Source of the DNA: an uncultured Clostridium sp.
GTDB lineage: Bacteria > Bacillota > Clostridia > TANB77 > CAG-508
Assembly (NCBI GenBank): GCA_930989765.1
Contig: CAKNNA010000002.1
Span: 26,000-89,999, forward strand
Reading direction: 5' to 3'
Length of the DNA stretch: 64,000 nucleotides
Numbering within the stretch: position 1 is the stretch's first letter; each line of letters starts with the position of its first letter. The notes under the pieces were generated by a model. It did not search any database and had not been told where the DNA came from. It was given only the letters and a program-made list of their open reading frames with translations. Below are positions 37,029 through 48,300 of the stretch, piece by piece. The position numbers and the translations under genes are program-made.

Positions 37029-40000
37029 ATGTATTTAAAAAGATTAGAAATGCAAGGATTTAAATCATTTGCAGATAAAACAGTATTAGAATTTAAAAGT
37101 GGAATTACAGGAGTAATTGGGCCTAATGGCTCTGGAAAAAGTAATATATCAGATTGTATTAGATGGATATTAGGTGAGCAAAGTATGAAATCCCTAAGGG
37201 GAGCAAAATCTCAAGATGTAATATTTGCAGGAACACAAAACAGAAAATCACTAGGTTTTGCAGAAGCATCACTTGTTTTTGACAACCAAGATGGAAAATT
37301 ACCAATAGAATACCAAGAAGTCACAGTAACAAGAAAACTTTACAGAAGCGGAGAAACAGGGTACTATATAAATAAAGTTCCATGTAGACTAAAAGATGTA
37401 CTAGAATTATTTATGGACACAGGAATTGGAAAAGATGGATATTCAATAATAGGCCAAGGAAAAATAGACGAAATTTTAAGCAACAAATCAGAAGATAGAC
37501 GCCATATATTTGAAGAAGCAGCAGGTATTGTAAAATATAGAATAAGAAAACAAGAATCTGAAAAGAAACTAGAACATACAAAGCTAAACTTACTTAGAAT
37601 AAATGATATTCTAACAGAAATAGAAACAAATTTAGAGCCATTAAAAATCAGTTCAGAAAAAGCAAAAACATATTTAAATTTAAGAGAAGAGTTAAAAAAT
37701 ATAGAAATAGGAGTATTTTTATACAATATAGATAAATACAAAGAGCAAATTGCAGAACTTACAAAAGATGAAGATATAATGCAATCACAATGTAATGATG
37801 AAGAAGGTAAACTTGAAAAAATAAAAATGCTAAAAGAAGAGCTAAAAAGCCAAATAGATGAAATTACAGCAAAAATAGAAGAAATTTCAGGTTTAGGGTT
37901 TGAAAGCAAAAAGGAAATAGAAGTACTAACATCAAATATAAATGTAGCAAAAACCAAAATAACAAATAACAAAGACAATATAGAAATGTTTAAAAAAGAG
38001 ATAGAAGTAAATACTGCAAAACTAAAAGAATTAGAAGAAGAAAAAAATCAAAAAGAAGAAAAGAAAACAAACTTAAAAGAAAATAGAAAAAGATTTGAAG
38101 AAGAGTTAAACCAAAAAGAAAAAGAGCTAGAAGAAATAACAAAAACACTGTCTGCAAAAGAACTAGAAATAGAAGAAAATAAAAAGAAAATAGAAAATAT
38201 GCAAGACAAAAAATATGAAATTCAATCAAATCTTAGCACAAAACAAGCAAACTTCCAAAATAATGAAAAAAGACAAAATCAAATAAAACAAGAAATAGAA
38301 ACAAACATAATAGAACAAGACAAAATAAGAATGCAAAAAGAAGAAATATCAAAAGAATTTTATGAAATAGAACTTTCAAGAAATAACAAAATAAAAGAAA
38401 AAGAAGAAATAGCAAATAAAAAAGAAGAAGCCGGAAAAAAACTAAAAGAATATGAAATATTAAAAAATAACCTAGAAAATGATTTAAGAATAAAAATATC
38501 AAGACAAAAATTTCTTATAGAAACAGAAAAAGAAAAAGAAGGATACATAAAAAGTGTAAAACAACTGCTAAAAGATTGCAAAACAACAAAAGAGCTAGGT
38601 GAAGGAATGTGCCGGAGTAATTGCAGAAATAATAGATGTAAAAGAAGAACTTCAAACAGCAATAGAAATAGCCCTAGGTGCAAGTATGCAAAACATAGTT
38701 ACAAAAACAGAAGAAGATGCAAAAAAATTAATAGAATACTTAAGGGTTAACAACTTAGGAAGAGCATCATTTCTACCTATATCATCAGTTAAAGGAAAAA
38801 AATTAGAAAAATTTAAAACACTAAAAAAAGGTATAATAGGAATAGCATTAGATTTAGTAAAATATGATAAAAAATACGAGCAAATAATGCAAAGCTTACT
38901 TGGAAGAACAGTAATAGTAGATGATATGAATACAGCAATAATGCTTGCAAAAGAAAATAACTATTCATTTAGAATAGTAACAAAAGAAGGAGACATAATA
39001 AACCAAGCAGGGGCAATTACAGGAGGCTCTATTAGCAAAAAAACAGTAAATATTTTAGGAAGAACAAAAGAAATAGAAAGACTTGGAAACGAAATAGAAG
39101 ATTTAAAAGCAAAAATAGAAAAAATAGAAAAAGACGAAGAAGAATATACAAATCAAGTAGAAGGCACACTAGAAATTGCAGAAAATATAGAAAGCAAATT
39201 ACAAGAAATAGAAATAGAATATGCAACTAAAAAACAAAAAATAATTTTAGTTGATGAAAATATTGAAAAAATAGAAAAAAGAATAAATATTTTAAAACAA
39301 GAACAAGAAGAAATAAAAAATGAACAAGAAAAAATAATAAATATGCAAAAAGAAATGCAAAATGAGCAAGAAGAAATAACAGCTAATCTAGAAATATTAT
39401 CAAAAAAAGTAGCAGAATATTCTGAATTAAACAAAGAAAGCCAAGAATATATAGATAATTTAAATTCTGATATAACAAACTTAAAAATATCTGTTACATC
39501 ATTTGATGAAAGCAAAAATTCAATAGAAGAAATACAAGAAAGAATAGAAAAAGAAATAGAGCAAAGCAAAAAAAATATTGAAAACAAAAATCAAGAAATA
39601 GATAAATCAACTAAAGAAAATATAATGCTAGAAAACGAAATTAATAAAACCTACGAAAAAATAGAAAACATTAAAGAAGAAGTATCAAAAAGCAGTTCTA
39701 AAATAGAAAATTTGAAACAAGAAAGACAAGAAAAAAATGAAAAAATATCAAAACAAGAAGAAGAAATAACAGAAAAATTTAATATAATAGAAGACTTAAA
39801 AGCAAAACTTGTAAAACTAGATGTAAGAAAAACAAAACTTCAAGAAGACATAAATGAAATTATAAATAAAATGTGGGAAGAATATGAACTTACTCCAAAT
39901 ACTAAAACAGAATATGAAAAACCAACAAATGTCCAAGAAGCAGTAAAAAAAGTAAATTATTTAAGAGAACAAATAAAAAACTTAGGCAGTGTAAATATAG

Positions 40001-40575
40001 ACTCAATCGAAGAATACAAAAACTTAAAAGATAGATATGATTTCATGAGTGAACAAAGATTAGATTTAGAAAGCACAATGAGTAAATTAAGAAAAATAAT
40101 CTCAGAAATGACACAAATAATGAAAGAACAATTTAAAGAAAAGTTTAAAATGATAAACAAAAACTTCAATGACAGCTTTAAAGAATTGTTTGGAGGAGGA
40201 AAAGCAGAATTAAAACTAGAAGACGAAGAAAATCTTTTAGAATGTGGAATAGAAATAACAGTAGAGCCACCAGGAAAAAAATTACAAAGTATGACTTTGC
40301 TTTCAGGTGGAGAAAAAGCACTAACTGCAATAGCACTATTATTTGCAATTCTAAGAATTAACCCATCACCATTTTGCGTATTAGACGAAATTGAAGCAGC
40401 ACTTGATGATGTTAATGTTTACAGATATGCAGAATACTTAAAAAAATTTGCCAAAGACACACAATTCCTAGTTATTACTCATAGAAAAGGAACTATGGAA
40501 GTTGCAAATACAGTTTATGGGGTAACTATGGAAGAAAGCGGTATTTCTAAGTTATTATCTATTAAACTAAACTAA
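37029..40575 (+). CDS. smc: Chromosome segregation ATPase SMC, one CGG +1 shift in the hinge
   Basis: The track shows two ORFs, 37029-38750 and 38599-40575. An in-frame CGG at 38613-38615 read as Gly gives one 1181-residue protein of normal SMC length: Walker A GPNGSGKSNISDCIRWILG, long coiled coil, hinge beginning EGMCGVIAEIIDV, second coiled coil, and C-terminal signature LLSGGEKALTAIALLFAI with FCVLDEIEAALDD. SMC shapes and segregates the chromosome and is central to growth, so a true null is unlikely; both halves keep clean coding. ATG behind ATAGGTGAT. Confidence 0.93.
38613..38615 (+). other. CGG +1 decoding site 15 (smc hinge)
   Basis: In-frame CGG (codon 529) followed by A, after TGC. 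Zero frame runs 45 more codons of non-SMC sequence; the shift gives MCGVIAEIID, the conserved start of the hinge. Confidence 0.92.
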
Positions 40576-40589
40576 GTATATTATTTAGA

Positions 40590-40625
40590 ACTTTGGGGAT
40601 GTTCCTTAAAGTTCATTTTTTTGTG
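40590..40625. repeat. Single arm of the 33.3-kb foldback
   Basis: gaactttggggatgttccttaaagttcatttttt equals the inner half of the 33.3-kb element's right-arm complement. It directly follows smc. Confidence 0.7.
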
Positions 40626-40648
40626 ATTCGTGGTCTTAAAATAGACCG

Positions 40649-40857
40649 CTGGAAAAAGACAATATATATAATTTAAAAATATAAACGGCTCCTTCCATAG
40701 CATAAGAATTTCTAAGTAATTTTTTTGGCACCCTTTCTGCATAATTTTCGTATAACGAAAATTTCCGAACATTTTCCAAAAAAATTACCTAAGAAATTCT
40801 AATGCTATTCCAGTCGCACATTTATATTTTTAAATTATATATATTGTCTTTTTCCAG
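40649..40857. repeat. Structured foldback element, copy A
   Basis: Perfect 37-bp arms (40649-40685 and 40821-40857) around a 135-base core that holds a second stem (aatttttttgg / ccaaaaaaatta) and a small inner hairpin aattttcg / cgaaaatt. The core is nearly identical to the copy at 57.0 kb, while the arms differ and still pair. Confidence 0.88.
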
Positions 40858-40970
40858 CTTCTCTATATTTTTAATTTATACTCATTATTTATATTGATAA
40901 GTGTAAATTTAATATTATTCAATTTATAACAGTCATTTTTCTCCGTTCCCATTGGCAAGATAGGATATTC

Positions 40971-42020
40971 TTAATCCACAATATCCATAAACTCATACTT
41001 TCTAGCATAATCTTTATTTACATCATCAGCCAAATAAACCTCTGATTTATTACTTTTCAAAAATTCAACTATTTGGTAAACATCAATCCAAATTTCATTA
41101 GGGCTATCGACCTGAGATTCATCAAAAATTAATTGCATTCCAAAATGTAAATGTGGAACATTAATATTATTTACATTTTCTTTTATACTATAACCAGTCA
41201 TGCCAAGATAACCAATAACATCACCAGCATTTACAGTATCACCTTCTTCCAAAGAAGAAACATAAGGGTGGTCTTTTCTTAAATGTGCGTAGTAATAATA
41301 TCTTTTTTTATCAAAACTCCTAATGCCAATACGCCAACCACCATACTGATTCCAACCAAGATGTTCAACAATCCCGGATTCTACAGCAACAATTGGAGTT
41401 CCAATACTACCCATTAAATCATTTCCCAAATGAGTTCTTTTGAAACCGTAAGACCTAGAATTACCAAAATCATCATAATGAGAAAAACCATAATTTTTAG
41501 CAATGGGAAGAAATGCTTTTAAACCATATTTATTTTGAAATTCTAAAATTCCTGCTTCATTTAAAGTTTGGATGGAATATTCACCAATAAATCCACCCAA
41601 AACAGCAGAGTATGCTTCATAATAATAATCGTAATATTTCATGGACTGAGTAATACTTGAAATTGTTTTGCCATTTTGTAGTTCAAAGACTAATTCATCT
41701 AACTGAGCTTTTTTAAAATTTTTAAAATTACCAGAGTTTTTAGCAGCTAAAATTGCCAAAAGTTCTATCCAATTATATTTAATTTCAGAATTATTACTAT
41801 GTGAATCAATATCGAGTTTAGCAGTCAATTTCATAGCTTCACAAGGTACATTAAAATCTACCCATTTGATAAAATCTTTTTTTGAGGCTTCATTTTCTTC
41901 ATTATTTTCAATAGCTGTATCTGCAAAAGTAAAATATAAAAAAGTGGAAATTAGTAGAACAATTATTAAAATAGATATAAAAATAGACCTAAAATTCACT
42001 TTAAAAGAAAAAACAAACAT
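40971..42020 (-). CDS. Membrane-anchored M23 peptidase-like protein
   Basis: 349 residues: N-terminal membrane helix (IFISILIIVLLISTFLYF), a helical middle, and an M23 LytM domain with THLGNDLMG (HxxxD), YYYYAHLRKDH and the final PHLHFGMQLIF. A peptidoglycan endopeptidase or a regulator of one, acting outside the membrane. ATG nine bases after AGGAGG. Chromosomal and unrelated to the conjugation M23 at 8 kb. Convergent with smc; the foldback lies between. Confidence 0.88.
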   Translation of the reverse strand: MFVFSFKVNFRSIFISILIIVLLISTFLYFTFADTAIENNEENEASKKDFIKWVDFNVPCEAMKLTAKLDIDSHSNNSEIKYNWIELLAILAAKNSGNFKNFKKAQLDELVFELQNGKTISSITQSMKYYDYYYEAYSAVLGGFIGEYSIQTLNEAGILEFQNKYGLKAFLPIAKNYGFSHYDDFGNSRSYGFKRTHLGNDLMGSIGTPIVAVESGIVEHLGWNQYGGWRIGIRSFDKKRYYYYAHLRKDHPYVSSLEEGDTVNAGDVIGYLGMTGYSIKENVNNINVPHLHFGMQLIFDESQVDSPNEIWIDVYQIVEFLKSNKSEVYLADDVNKDYARKYEFMDIVD

Positions 42021-42154
42021 ATAATAAAGCCTCCTATAAAAAAATTAAAAAATAACATAAAGTTATAAGCAAATTTATAAAATAATAAAGTAGCTATAAA
42101 TAATATATGAAACAAAAAAATAAATAGAATAGGGATATATATATTAGGGATACG

Positions 42155-42190
42155 AATATTACAAAAATATTACAAAAATATTACAAACAA
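42155..42190. repeat. Three tandem atattacaaa units
   Basis: atattacaaaaatattacaaaaatattacaaac, an 11-base unit repeated three times upstream of the cohesin gene; a possible operator, without further evidence. Confidence 0.5.
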
Positions 42191-42278
42191 ATTAAATTGC
42201 TCGAGAAATGTTGTAAAAAATAAAAAACTATAATATAATGAAAAAGAAAAATATTTTAAACAAATGAGGGGAGATAAA

Positions 42279-43145
42279 ATGAATTTGAAACTAAATAATA
42301 ATTTAAAAATTTTGTTTATAACAATTTTATGTATGTGCATTTTATTAGGACTTACAACAGAAATTAAAGCTGCAACATCATTTACGACAAAACTTACAGC
42401 ATCAAAAAGTCAAGCAGTTGCAGGAGATGAAATAACAATAGGAATAACAATATCAGATATAAATGTAGGAAATGGAATACAAGCAATTCAAGGTAAATTA
42501 ACATATGATACAGAAAAATTAACATATAGCAGTATAACTGCAAGCAATGGTTGGGGATCACCTGTTTATAACCCAGAAAATGGAATGGTTGTTGTAGAAA
42601 GTTCAAACTATGTAACACAAGAACAAGAAATAATGAAAGTAACATTTAAAGTAAAAGAAGGCGTAGAAGCAGGCTCAGCAAAAATTCAATTCCAAGAAGT
42701 ACAAGCAAGTGATGGCGAAATCATGGCAGATGGATCTACATCAGTGACATCAATAGATATAAAATTAGCAAGTTCAGAGGAAGATGAAAACAATAACACA
42801 AATGATACAAACCAAGCAGGAAATAATGGCACAAACGATACAAATCAAACAGGAAACAATAACACAAACGATACAAACCAAGTAGGAAATAATAATACAA
42901 ATGATACAAATCAAGCAGGGAATAACAACATAAATAATACAAGCCAAACAGGAAAAAATAATTCAAACAACAATAGCTTAAGAAATAATTCATCAAACAA
43001 TGGAAGCTTAAACAAACAAACTACAGCAAATAATTCATTACCAAAAACAGGTATAAGCAATACTATTGCAATAATAGCAGTAATAGTTGCAATTATTGGA
43101 ATTATAAGTTACTTAAGATATAAAAAATATAGAGGAATAAAATAA
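42279..43145 (+). CDS. Cell-wall-anchored single-cohesin scaffold protein
   Basis: 288 residues. Signal peptide (ILFITILCMCILLGLTTEIKAA), one cohesin domain about 30-170 (VAGDEITIGITISDINVGNGIQAIQGKLTYDTEKL... IMKVTFKVKEGVEAGSAKIQFQ), a linker of five ~10-residue repeats (NNTNDTNQAGNN type), and a complete sortase signal: LPKTG, a membrane helix and YRKYRGIK. Cohesins hold dockerin-bearing proteins; the next three genes all end in dockerins, so this is the likely surface anchor of that set. Start: ATG at 42279 behind GAGGGGAG, not the earlier ATG. Terminator follows. Confidence 0.87.
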   Translation: MNLKLNNNLKILFITILCMCILLGLTTEIKAATSFTTKLTASKSQAVAGDEITIGITISDINVGNGIQAIQGKLTYDTEKLTYSSITASNGWGSPVYNPENGMVVVESSNYVTQEQEIMKVTFKVKEGVEAGSAKIQFQEVQASDGEIMADGSTSVTSIDIKLASSEEDENNNTNDTNQAGNNGTNDTNQTGNNNTNDTNQVGNNNTNDTNQAGNNNINNTSQTGKNNSNNNSLRNNSSNNGSLNKQTTANNSLPKTGISNTIAIIAVIVAIIGIISYLRYKKYRGIK

Positions 43146-43153
43146 TATAATCT

Positions 43154-43203
43154 AAATAGTGCTAGTAAAGCAAAAGTGAAAAAAAGCTTTACTAGCACTA
43201 TTT
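43154..43203 (+). terminator. Terminator after the cohesin gene
   Basis: Perfect 18-bp stem aaatagtgctagtaaagc / gctttactagcactattt with T-rich end. Confidence 0.85.
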
Positions 43204-43548
43204 ACATTTTTCATAAAAAATATAGACTATTACTTTAAAGAGGAGTTAACTAAATTAATATATAAAAACATAGAAACAAAGTAAATAAAAAAGTTCTATG
43301 CTTTTTTTAGCAGTAAAAAACCTAGAATCCCGGTAAAATAACACAAAAATTGTGTATATGTAATCTAAATGTAACAAAAAAATAAAATTTGAAATAAAAG
43401 AAAAGAAACTGTAAATATCCGTAAAGTAGAAAATAAAATATAAGGTTTAAGTAGAAAAAAGAACAATTGAAAAAAATATATAAATATGAAATAATTTTGG
43501 CAAAATAAGTAAAATAAAAACCTTGTAAAATAAGAGGAGGAACTAGCA
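43204..43548. other. Non-coding region before the protease gene
   Basis: 345 bases without a gene. A second hairpin-like segment (catagaaac ... gttctatgcttttttt, 43268-43310) and otherwise A-rich sequence. Promoter of the dockerin genes expected here; none is clear-cut. Confidence 0.4.
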
Positions 43549-45351
43549 TTGAAAAAAAAATTGAAACAATTCGCAATAATAATTATTATGCTTTTTAGTA
43601 TAATTACAATTCATGAATCAAAAAGCCAAGCAGTAAGCAATTTAAACGACATTCAAAATAGTATACAATTGAATAATTCAGTTCCAATAACAAATGTAAA
43701 AAAACAGCTAAAGCAAATGCCATCAAAATTTATAAAACAAACAGGCAATGGCATTCAAAATAAATTTAATTTAAGAGAAAATATGGATATCGAAATAAAA
43801 GACCAAGGAAATACAAATAATTGTTGGATTGCATCAACAAATACATCACTAGAAACAGTTATAAATAAAACAAATGGGACAAATACTGTCTTACAAGAAA
43901 AAAATGTAGAAGAAGCAACAGATGATTTATATGTAAAGACAGATGGAATGGGAAATGCGCTAATGGTATTAGGTTACTATACATCAGGAAATGAGCCAAT
44001 AGACACAAATAACAATAAAGTAAATGTAGATGTAGACGAATATAGAGTATTTCCATCAATATACAAAAATAAAACAGAAGAAGGTAATTTAGAATATACA
44101 AATACAACAGCATTTTTTGGAAGAGAATATTATACAGAAAGCCAAGTGGAAGAAATAAGGAATGAAATAAAATATCACATATTAAACTATGGAGCAGTAA
44201 CTGCAATAACAAGTAGTTCATCAATGCAATATTACAATAATTCATCATACTATTGTGATAATTTACTATCAAAAATAGACCATCAAATAACTATAATAGG
44301 TTGGGATGATAATTACCCAATAGAAAATTTTAACAGTAACCATAGACCAAGTAAACCAGGTGCATATATAGTACAAAATTCATATGGAGATGAAATTTTT
44401 GATGGAGGAATAATGTACATATCATATGAAGATGCATTTATAGAAGGACAAGTAATAGGAGTTACAAAAGTTGAAAATAAAGATTATTTAAATTTATATC
44501 AACACGATGAATTAGGAGTAAATGGAAGTATGGGATTTACTCAAGACATATATGGAGCAAATGTATATAAAAGAGATACAAGCCAAACAGAATATTTAGA
44601 CAAAATAGGTATTGCAGTTTTAGCAGATACTAAATGTGAAATATATGTAAACCCTAGAAGCTCTGAGCTAGATAAAGATAAATTAAATAAAATAGGAGAA
44701 ATAACACTAGATGCAGGTTACAAAACATATAAACTTCAAAATCCAATAAAATTAACAGGAGAAGAATTTGCAATAGTCGTAAAATATGAAGCAAATGAAG
44801 ATAATATAGCATATGTAGGTATAGAATATAATGACAATGCAGCTTGGCAAAAAGCAGAAAATTCCAGCAAAGAAAGCTATCTATCAACAAATATGCAAAA
44901 CTATGAAGATATGACAACACTTGGGGAAATAGCAGAAAATGTAGAAACGGCAAACCTTTGTATAAAAGCATTCACAACTACAAAATCTAGAAATTATATA
45001 ATTACAGATGAATATGTAAAAAACATAAAACCAGAAACTACAATAGAAGAATTCAAAAATAACTTAGAAAAAACTATAGAAATAGAAAACGAAGAAGAAA
45101 CAAATTTAATAAAAACTGGAATGAAGGCAAAAATAGATGGAAAAGAATATACATTAATAGTTGTAGGAGATATAGATTGTGACGGAAAATTAACACTAAT
45201 TGATTTAGCAAAAATAAAACAACATTTAGTTGAAATAAACAAATTAGAAAATGAAAGATTGCAAGGAGCAGATATAAATTTAGACAATGAAATAAATCTT
45301 GTCGATTTAAGTAGAATAAAACAAGCCTTAGTAGGTTTAAAGGAAATATAA
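43549..45351 (+). CDS. Papain-like (C1) cysteine protease with C-terminal dockerin
   Basis: 600 residues, secreted (signal IIIIMLFSIITIHESKSQA). Papain-type catalytic domain: Cys in DQGNTNNCWIAST, His in DHQITIIGWDDNYP, Asn in YIVQNSYGDE. A beta-rich middle follows, then a dockerin at the end with two calcium-type repeats (GDIDCDGKLTLIDLAKIKQHL and ADINLDNEINLVDLSRIKQAL). It should dock to a cohesin, most likely the anchored one just upstream. TTG start behind GAGGAGG. Likely cotranscribed with the next two genes (gaps 40 and 54 bases). Confidence 0.88.
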   Translation: MKKKLKQFAIIIIMLFSIITIHESKSQAVSNLNDIQNSIQLNNSVPITNVKKQLKQMPSKFIKQTGNGIQNKFNLRENMDIEIKDQGNTNNCWIASTNTSLETVINKTNGTNTVLQEKNVEEATDDLYVKTDGMGNALMVLGYYTSGNEPIDTNNNKVNVDVDEYRVFPSIYKNKTEEGNLEYTNTTAFFGREYYTESQVEEIRNEIKYHILNYGAVTAITSSSSMQYYNNSSYYCDNLLSKIDHQITIIGWDDNYPIENFNSNHRPSKPGAYIVQNSYGDEIFDGGIMYISYEDAFIEGQVIGVTKVENKDYLNLYQHDELGVNGSMGFTQDIYGANVYKRDTSQTEYLDKIGIAVLADTKCEIYVNPRSSELDKDKLNKIGEITLDAGYKTYKLQNPIKLTGEEFAIVVKYEANEDNIAYVGIEYNDNAAWQKAENSSKESYLSTNMQNYEDMTTLGEIAENVETANLCIKAFTTTKSRNYIITDEYVKNIKPETTIEEFKNNLEKTIEIENEEETNLIKTGMKAKIDGKEYTLIVVGDIDCDGKLTLIDLAKIKQHLVEINKLENERLQGADINLDNEINLVDLSRIKQALVGLKEI

Positions 45352-45391
45352 ATTTACTAAATTGCAAGGTTAAAATAAGAGGTGGATGGAT

Positions 45392-48300
45392 ATGAAAAAA
45401 ACAAAAATGTCAAAATCCTTAGAAAAAGTATGCACACAAAGACATTTGAAGAAGAAAAATAATTTAATATCAAAAACAAATAAAATCTCAAAAAGTAATA
45501 TACTAGCTGTTATTATAATAATGGTTTTGACTATAATAAAAATTTCACTACCATTAGAAAGCTTAGGAGCTGACGAAACAGCAGACCTTGAAATTTCAAG
45601 TAAAGAACAATTAGAAGCTTTTAGGGATTCTGTTAATAGTGGAGAAAGCTATGAAGGAAAAACAGTAAAATTAATGGCAGATATTAATTTAAATGGGACT
45701 TCATGGAATCCAATAGGAAACGAAACTTACTCATTTGATGGCACATTTGATGGACAAGGATATACTATAAGCGGAATGCAAATAACAAATCCAAATTATA
45801 CTTATGTTGGATTGTTTGGTAATAGTTATAAAATAAAAAATCTAAAAATAACTAATTCTAGTATAAGTACAAATTTTACTACACCAATTCAACAAAATGT
45901 AGGAATTATTAGTGGAAAAATAATTTCTATGGAAAATTGTTATACCGAAGGTTGCAAAATAACAATTCAAGATATAGAACTTCCAAATGAAACAGTAAAT
46001 ACAGTTGCATTTTATATTGGAGGACTTGCAGGAAACATGAGCAAAGGAGGCATATATGATAATGAATTATATGCTAAAAATTGTGTAAATAATACGGTAA
46101 TAGATGTTAATAATATACAAAATAGATTAGTAAATACATATATTGGAGGAATAATTGGATCAGGAACAGGAGAAATAACAAATTGTATAAATAATTCAGA
46201 ATTAAGTATTGATACATATGCAAATAGTATAGGTGGAATTATAGGAGTTTTTCAAAACGGAAGTATAAAATATTGTTATAACATTGGAAATATTACAGCA
46301 ATTGGACAAGGATCAAATTCTACATCAGGAACAGGAGGAATTTCAGGAGTAGTAAACAGTAATATGGATGTAACAATTTCAAACTGTTATAATAAAGGAA
46401 ATATAAGTTCAAAAGGTAAGGAAGATAATGTTAAAAATGGAGGGACAGGAGGAATAATCGGAAATAGTCGTGGAGAAAAAATAAAAGTAAGTAATAGTTT
46501 TAATACAGGCCTAATATCAGGAACAGGAAATCAATACACTGATCAAGAACAAGGGGGAATAACTACAACAGGTGAACTAGGAGTAGGTGGAATAATTGGA
46601 AACAATGGAGGAAAAGACGGAAACCCTATAGGCTCACAAATAGAAAACTGCTATAATATAGGAGAAATTTCAGGAGACGATAATAATAAAAATTTTAAAG
46701 GTAATATAGTAGGAAGCAATAAAAACAAAGGAACAATAAGAAATTGCTATTATAAACAAGGAAGCCAATATGGAGGATATGGAGAAAATCTAAGCACAGA
46801 AACAGTAGAAATTACAACAAAAACAGAAAGTGAAATGAAAACAGAAGAATTTGTCAATTTGCTTAATGCTGGAGGAAATGAATTCTATCTAGACACAAAT
46901 AACACTAACGACGGATACCCTATTTTTAAAGATATAACACCACCTAGCCTAATAGTAAAATACAGTGAAACAAACACAACAGACCAAGATGTAACAGTAA
47001 CAATAACATCAAACGAAGAATTGCAAGCTTTAGAGGGCTGGACACTATCTAGCAATAAATTAACACTTACAAAAACATATCAAGAAAACACAGAAGAAAC
47101 AATAGAAGTAAGTGATTTAGCTGGAAATAAAGTAAGTGTAAAAATAACAATAACAAATATTTTCAAAAATACAACCATAACATTTAAAGATGTAAATTTA
47201 TATAATGCAATTAAAACATCACTAGAAGGAAAGCTTGTATCAAAAGATGATAATAATTTGCAATTAACAATATCATATCAAAATTTAGAAGAAGTAAAAA
47301 AATTAGAACTAATACAAAAAGATATACAAAATATTGAAGGATTAGAGAATTTTAGCAATTTAGAATATTTAGATCTAAGCAATAACAATATAAACAACAT
47401 AGACAGTATATGCGGACTTCAAAATATAAAAACATTAAATTTAAACAATACAAAAGTAACAAATGAAGGAATAACAAAGATATCAAACTTAACAAACCTA
47501 GAACAATTAGCAATAGGTTATACTAAAATAACGAATCTTGAACAAATAACAAGCTTAAACAAATTGAAAACTCTAACAATAAAAGGAAACAATGTAGAGA
47601 ATATAGCACCAATATCAAGCTTAGAAAACTTAGAACAATTAAATATATCATACAACAATTTAAACAATATAAAACCACTTGCAAATTTAACAAAGTTAAA
47701 AGTATTATGGTGTGAAGGAAACAAGTTAGAAACAATGGATGAAATACTAAATATGGTAAATTTAGAAGAGCTATATTTAAGTGGAAATAAGCTAAAAGAA
47801 ATTGCAGATATAGAACAATTAACAAAATTAACTAGCTATGATTTTTCAAATCAATCAATAGAATTAGATGTAATTGGAACTCCATATGACGAAGTAAAAA
47901 TAGCATTACCAAATATTATAAAACAAGCTCAAGATGAAACAAGTAAACTTTACTCAGAAGAAAAAGAAAAGATACAAGGCATAAATTGCCAAGTAAATAT
48001 AGAAGAAAATACAGTAACATTAAAACCAATTGATGCAGCATATATTACAATACAAGTAATAATAAATGGAGGAAAATTAAATGGAAGTACAATAACACTT
48101 CCTGGAACAACAATAGATTATGGAGTAATAGATGAACAAACTGGTATTTTTACACCTATAAGCAATAACATAAAAATAAATGAAGATGTAATAGCAAAAG
48201 TAATAACAAATAGTACAGGTGTAATATTAGGAAAAGAAACAGAACACACATTTATAGAAAATGATGAATACCAATTTTCAATAACAAATGCACAAGGAGA

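Noticed and set aside
40581-40772. ORF MFGNFRYTKIMQKGC... and its twin at 56908-57135
   Set aside because: They look like conserved homologous ORFs only because both lie in the same foldback repeat; no ribosome site, and the frame diverges at the arms.
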